Assembly: GCA_021295675.1 (NCBI GenBank)
Contig: JAGWBY010000077.1
Span: forward strand, 1 to 29,615
Length of the DNA: 29,615 nucleotides
DNA from: Candidatus Latescibacterota bacterium
GTDB taxonomy: Bacteria; Latescibacterota; UBA2968; UBA8231
Direction: 5' to 3'
Part shown: positions 28,260 through 29,615 of the stretch, in pieces
Layout: the number at the start of each line of letters is the position of its first letter
How positions within the stretch are numbered: the first letter of the stretch is position 1
Notes under the pieces: model-generated
Told to the model about the DNA's origin: nothing
What the model saw: the letters and a program-made list of their open reading frames with translations, nothing else
The model's database searches: none
Position numbers and translations under genes: made by a program

Positions 28260-29162
28260 ATGAAAGAGCGGACCAAATTCGTTTTAGCGGCAGCTCTGGT
28301 CATGGGCTTGTGCGGTACATCCTTTGGCCATGCGCCTCCCGGCGAGCTTTACTTCGCCGTGCAGTTCCCCGACAATCTCGTCCCCACCATGGACGGCGAC
28401 CTGTCGGACTGGGATGTCGTGCCGATCGATCCATACACGATCCGCAACGACCGTCTCTATTCGCCAGTGGCTGATATCCAGCCCGTGGGCCGTGGCGAGA
28501 TCGATGTTAGCGACATTAACATCCGCCACCTCATCGGCTGGAACGACAACGCGAATAAGCTCTACTACATGACCGAGGTCTTCGACAATGTCCACAACCT
28601 GGACCGCGAAAACCCCTCGGCCTTCTGGCAGGACGACGCCTGGGAAGTAGAGGTCAATCCCGACCACACGCCGACTGAGGAGCACAACCTCGAAGGCGAA
28701 CCGGCCAACAACTTTAGCTACAAGTGGGCCGTGCCGCCGGTCGAAGGAGCCTATCAGTTCTATCGCCCGGTGAGCGCGCTCGAGTGGCTGGTAGATGGCA
28801 GCGACTGGGTAGACTTTGGCTGGGGCTACGATGGCGAGCAGTTCGGCGAGAGCACCTATTACTACGAACTGGCCATCACGCCGATCATCGCGTTACCCAA
28901 CGACGCGTCGGCCACCCCAGAGCAAGCCGTGGTCTTCGACCTCGCGGAAGACGAGATCATCCACACGTCCGTGACCGTGGGCGACTTCGACGAGCCGTGC
29001 ACCGAGTGCGCACTTGAAAGCTATCAGGGCTTCTGGACCATGTCACCGGAAAGCTGCTGCACGGCCACCAACGATGTGTTGCTGGATCAGCTATTGCCGG
29101 AGATGGAGTCCGCGACCGCCGTCGAGGACATGAGCTGGGGCCAGATCAAGGCTGCTCAGTAG
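28260..29162 (+). CDS. Secreted carbohydrate-binding (CBM9/DOMON-like) protein
   Basis: 300 residues with a Shine-Dalgarno sequence ending about 9 nt before the ATG. The signal peptide MKERTKFVLAAALVMGLCGT is cut probably after SFGHA. The motif VPTMDGDLSDWDVVP is the characteristic start of family 9 carbohydrate-binding-like modules, followed by HLIGWNDNANKLYYMTEVFD and FWQDDAWEVEVNPDH, typical strands of that fold. Later parts (GSDWVDFGWGYDGEQFGEST, YYYELAITPIIALPND) fit the same beta-sandwich. A C-terminal cysteine cluster (CTECALESYQ, ESCCTATND) may form disulfides. No catalytic domain is attached, so it is a stand-alone binding protein. It is flanked by its own terminator and by paralogue C, which suggests related work at the cell surface (inference). 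Confidence 0.75.
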   Translation: MKERTKFVLAAALVMGLCGTSFGHAPPGELYFAVQFPDNLVPTMDGDLSDWDVVPIDPYTIRNDRLYSPVADIQPVGRGEIDVSDINIRHLIGWNDNANKLYYMTEVFDNVHNLDRENPSAFWQDDAWEVEVNPDHTPTEEHNLEGEPANNFSYKWAVPPVEGAYQFYRPVSALEWLVDGSDWVDFGWGYDGEQFGESTYYYELAITPIIALPNDASATPEQAVVFDLAEDEIIHTSVTVGDFDEPCTECALESYQGFWTMSPESCCTATNDVLLDQLLPEMESATAVEDMSWGQIKAAQ

Positions 29163-29185
29163 TTTCTTTTTTGCAACAACCGCAC

Positions 29186-29221
29186 AAAAAAGCCGGTGCC
29201 CCTCGGGGTACCGGCTTTTTT
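29186..29221. terminator. Bidirectional rho-independent terminator
   Basis: AAAAAAGCCGGT then G-CCCC, a TC loop, GGGG-T and ACCGGCTTTTTT: a long GC stem with one G-T wobble, flanked by an A-run and a T-run. It lies between the convergent genes ending at 29162 (+) and 29243 (-) and can stop transcripts from both. Confidence 0.92.
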
Positions 29222-29242
29222 GCGTTTAGATCGGCGGCGCGC

Positions 29243-29614
29243 TCACTCGTCGATCATCTCCTTCATCTTAGCAGCAACCCAGTCAATGGCTACATCGGCC
29301 ATCACCCGGCCTTTCTTGGGCGTGGCTAAGTCGCGGCCTGCCTCGAAGTAGATCGGGTCGCGCGGCGCGTAGCTCTCGCTCTGTATCTGGAGGTTGGCTC
29401 CCTCGTAATCGACCCCTTTCCAGTGTACGTTCTCGGGAAACGCCGCCATGGCAAACGAGGTTTCAAACTCGGCTGCGTGCGCCGGGCAATCCCCCGACTC
29501 CAGCACTTCGGCGACCAGCTCCTGCGAATACGCCGCCCAATACGAATAAAACTGCACATCCATGTCCAGCCGCTGGCTGAACTCTTCGACTTGGCCGCCC
29601 AACGGGCCATTGCC
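29243..29614 (-). CDS. Creatininase-family amidohydrolase, C-terminal part (5' end outside window)
   Basis: The frame is open to the right edge, so the start is not in the window. The segment GDCPAHAAEFETSFAMAAFPE is the conserved His/Glu metal-site region of creatinine amidohydrolase-family proteins (HAxEFETS). The preceding NGPLGGQVEEF occupies the place of the family's usual NGHGGN motif, with two extra or altered residues. Members are zinc- or manganese-dependent amidohydrolases acting on creatinine or on cyclic amides in cofactor pathways; substrate cannot be told here. The C terminus is DWVAAKMKEMIDE. The N-terminal half, with the other metal ligands, is missing from view. Confidence 0.8.
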   Translation of the reverse strand, partial: GNGPLGGQVEEFSQRLDMDVQFYSYWAAYSQELVAEVLESGDCPAHAAEFETSFAMAAFPENVHWKGVDYEGANLQIQSESYAPRDPIYFEAGRDLATPKKGRVMADVAIDWVAAKMKEMIDE

Positions 29615-29615
29615 A

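Overview
The window looks like a piece of a moderately GC-rich (about 60%) bacterial genome of the Latescibacterota/Poribacteria kind, probably from an environmental or host-associated assembly. That is an inference from gene content: a DUF6785/DUF6784 membrane protein, an ASPIC/UnbV FG-GAP lipoprotein, large secreted proteins ending in a FlgD-like NPFTPNGDGIND domain, GT39 and spermidine-synthase-like proteins fused to TPRs, a creatininase, and a GTAGGGGCGAC-type inverted repeat. No rRNA, tRNA or CRISPR array was seen.

Layout. 1-506: C-terminal end of an AAA ATPase and the truncated start of its TOPRIM/DUF4276-like partner, a likely decayed defence-type pair. 503-2735 (+): a TIM-barrel glycosidase-like protein and a PLP-dependent D-cysteine desulfhydrase/ACC deaminase-like enzyme. 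2732-4227 (-): an SGNH hydrolase. 4354-6281 (+): a DUF6785/DUF6784 multi-pass membrane protein. 6297-17336 (+): a tightly packed run of exported proteins, namely a parvulin PPIase lipoprotein, a TPR lipoprotein, a TPR + FG-GAP + ASPIC/UnbV lipoprotein, a 1003-aa secreted discoidin/FlgD-like protein and a probable outer-membrane protein. 17350-22696 (+): a GT39-like glycosyltransferase-TPR protein and a membrane spermidine-synthase-like TPR protein. 22703-23733 (-): a DUF433/DUF5615 toxin-antitoxin pair of lower GC. 23779-28136: a divergent pair of secreted paralogues of the 1003-aa protein. 28260-29162 (+): a secreted CBM9/DOMON-like protein. 29243-end (-): a creatininase-family amidohydrolase cut by the window edge.

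The 6297-17336 cluster reads as a surface-protein module. A periplasmic chaperone and TPR scaffolds are followed by calcium-binding propeller and discoidin proteins and an outer-membrane partner, several start/stop pairs overlap as ATGA, and the two secreted paralogues lie a few kb away. All three paralogues end in the same tripeptide, Val-Ala-Tyr.

The most unusual property is that eight long genes are broken by frame changes. At several of these breaks the encoded protein jumps over a stretch of conserved family sequence worth about 19-22 nt, and one TPR lacks an in-frame 21 nt. The membrane spermidine-synthase-like gene also carries two in-frame stops, each one C-to-T change from a Gln codon. 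Genes at 7924-14668 and 22703-29162 are intact. Whether this is assembly error or real decay cannot be decided from the sequence alone.
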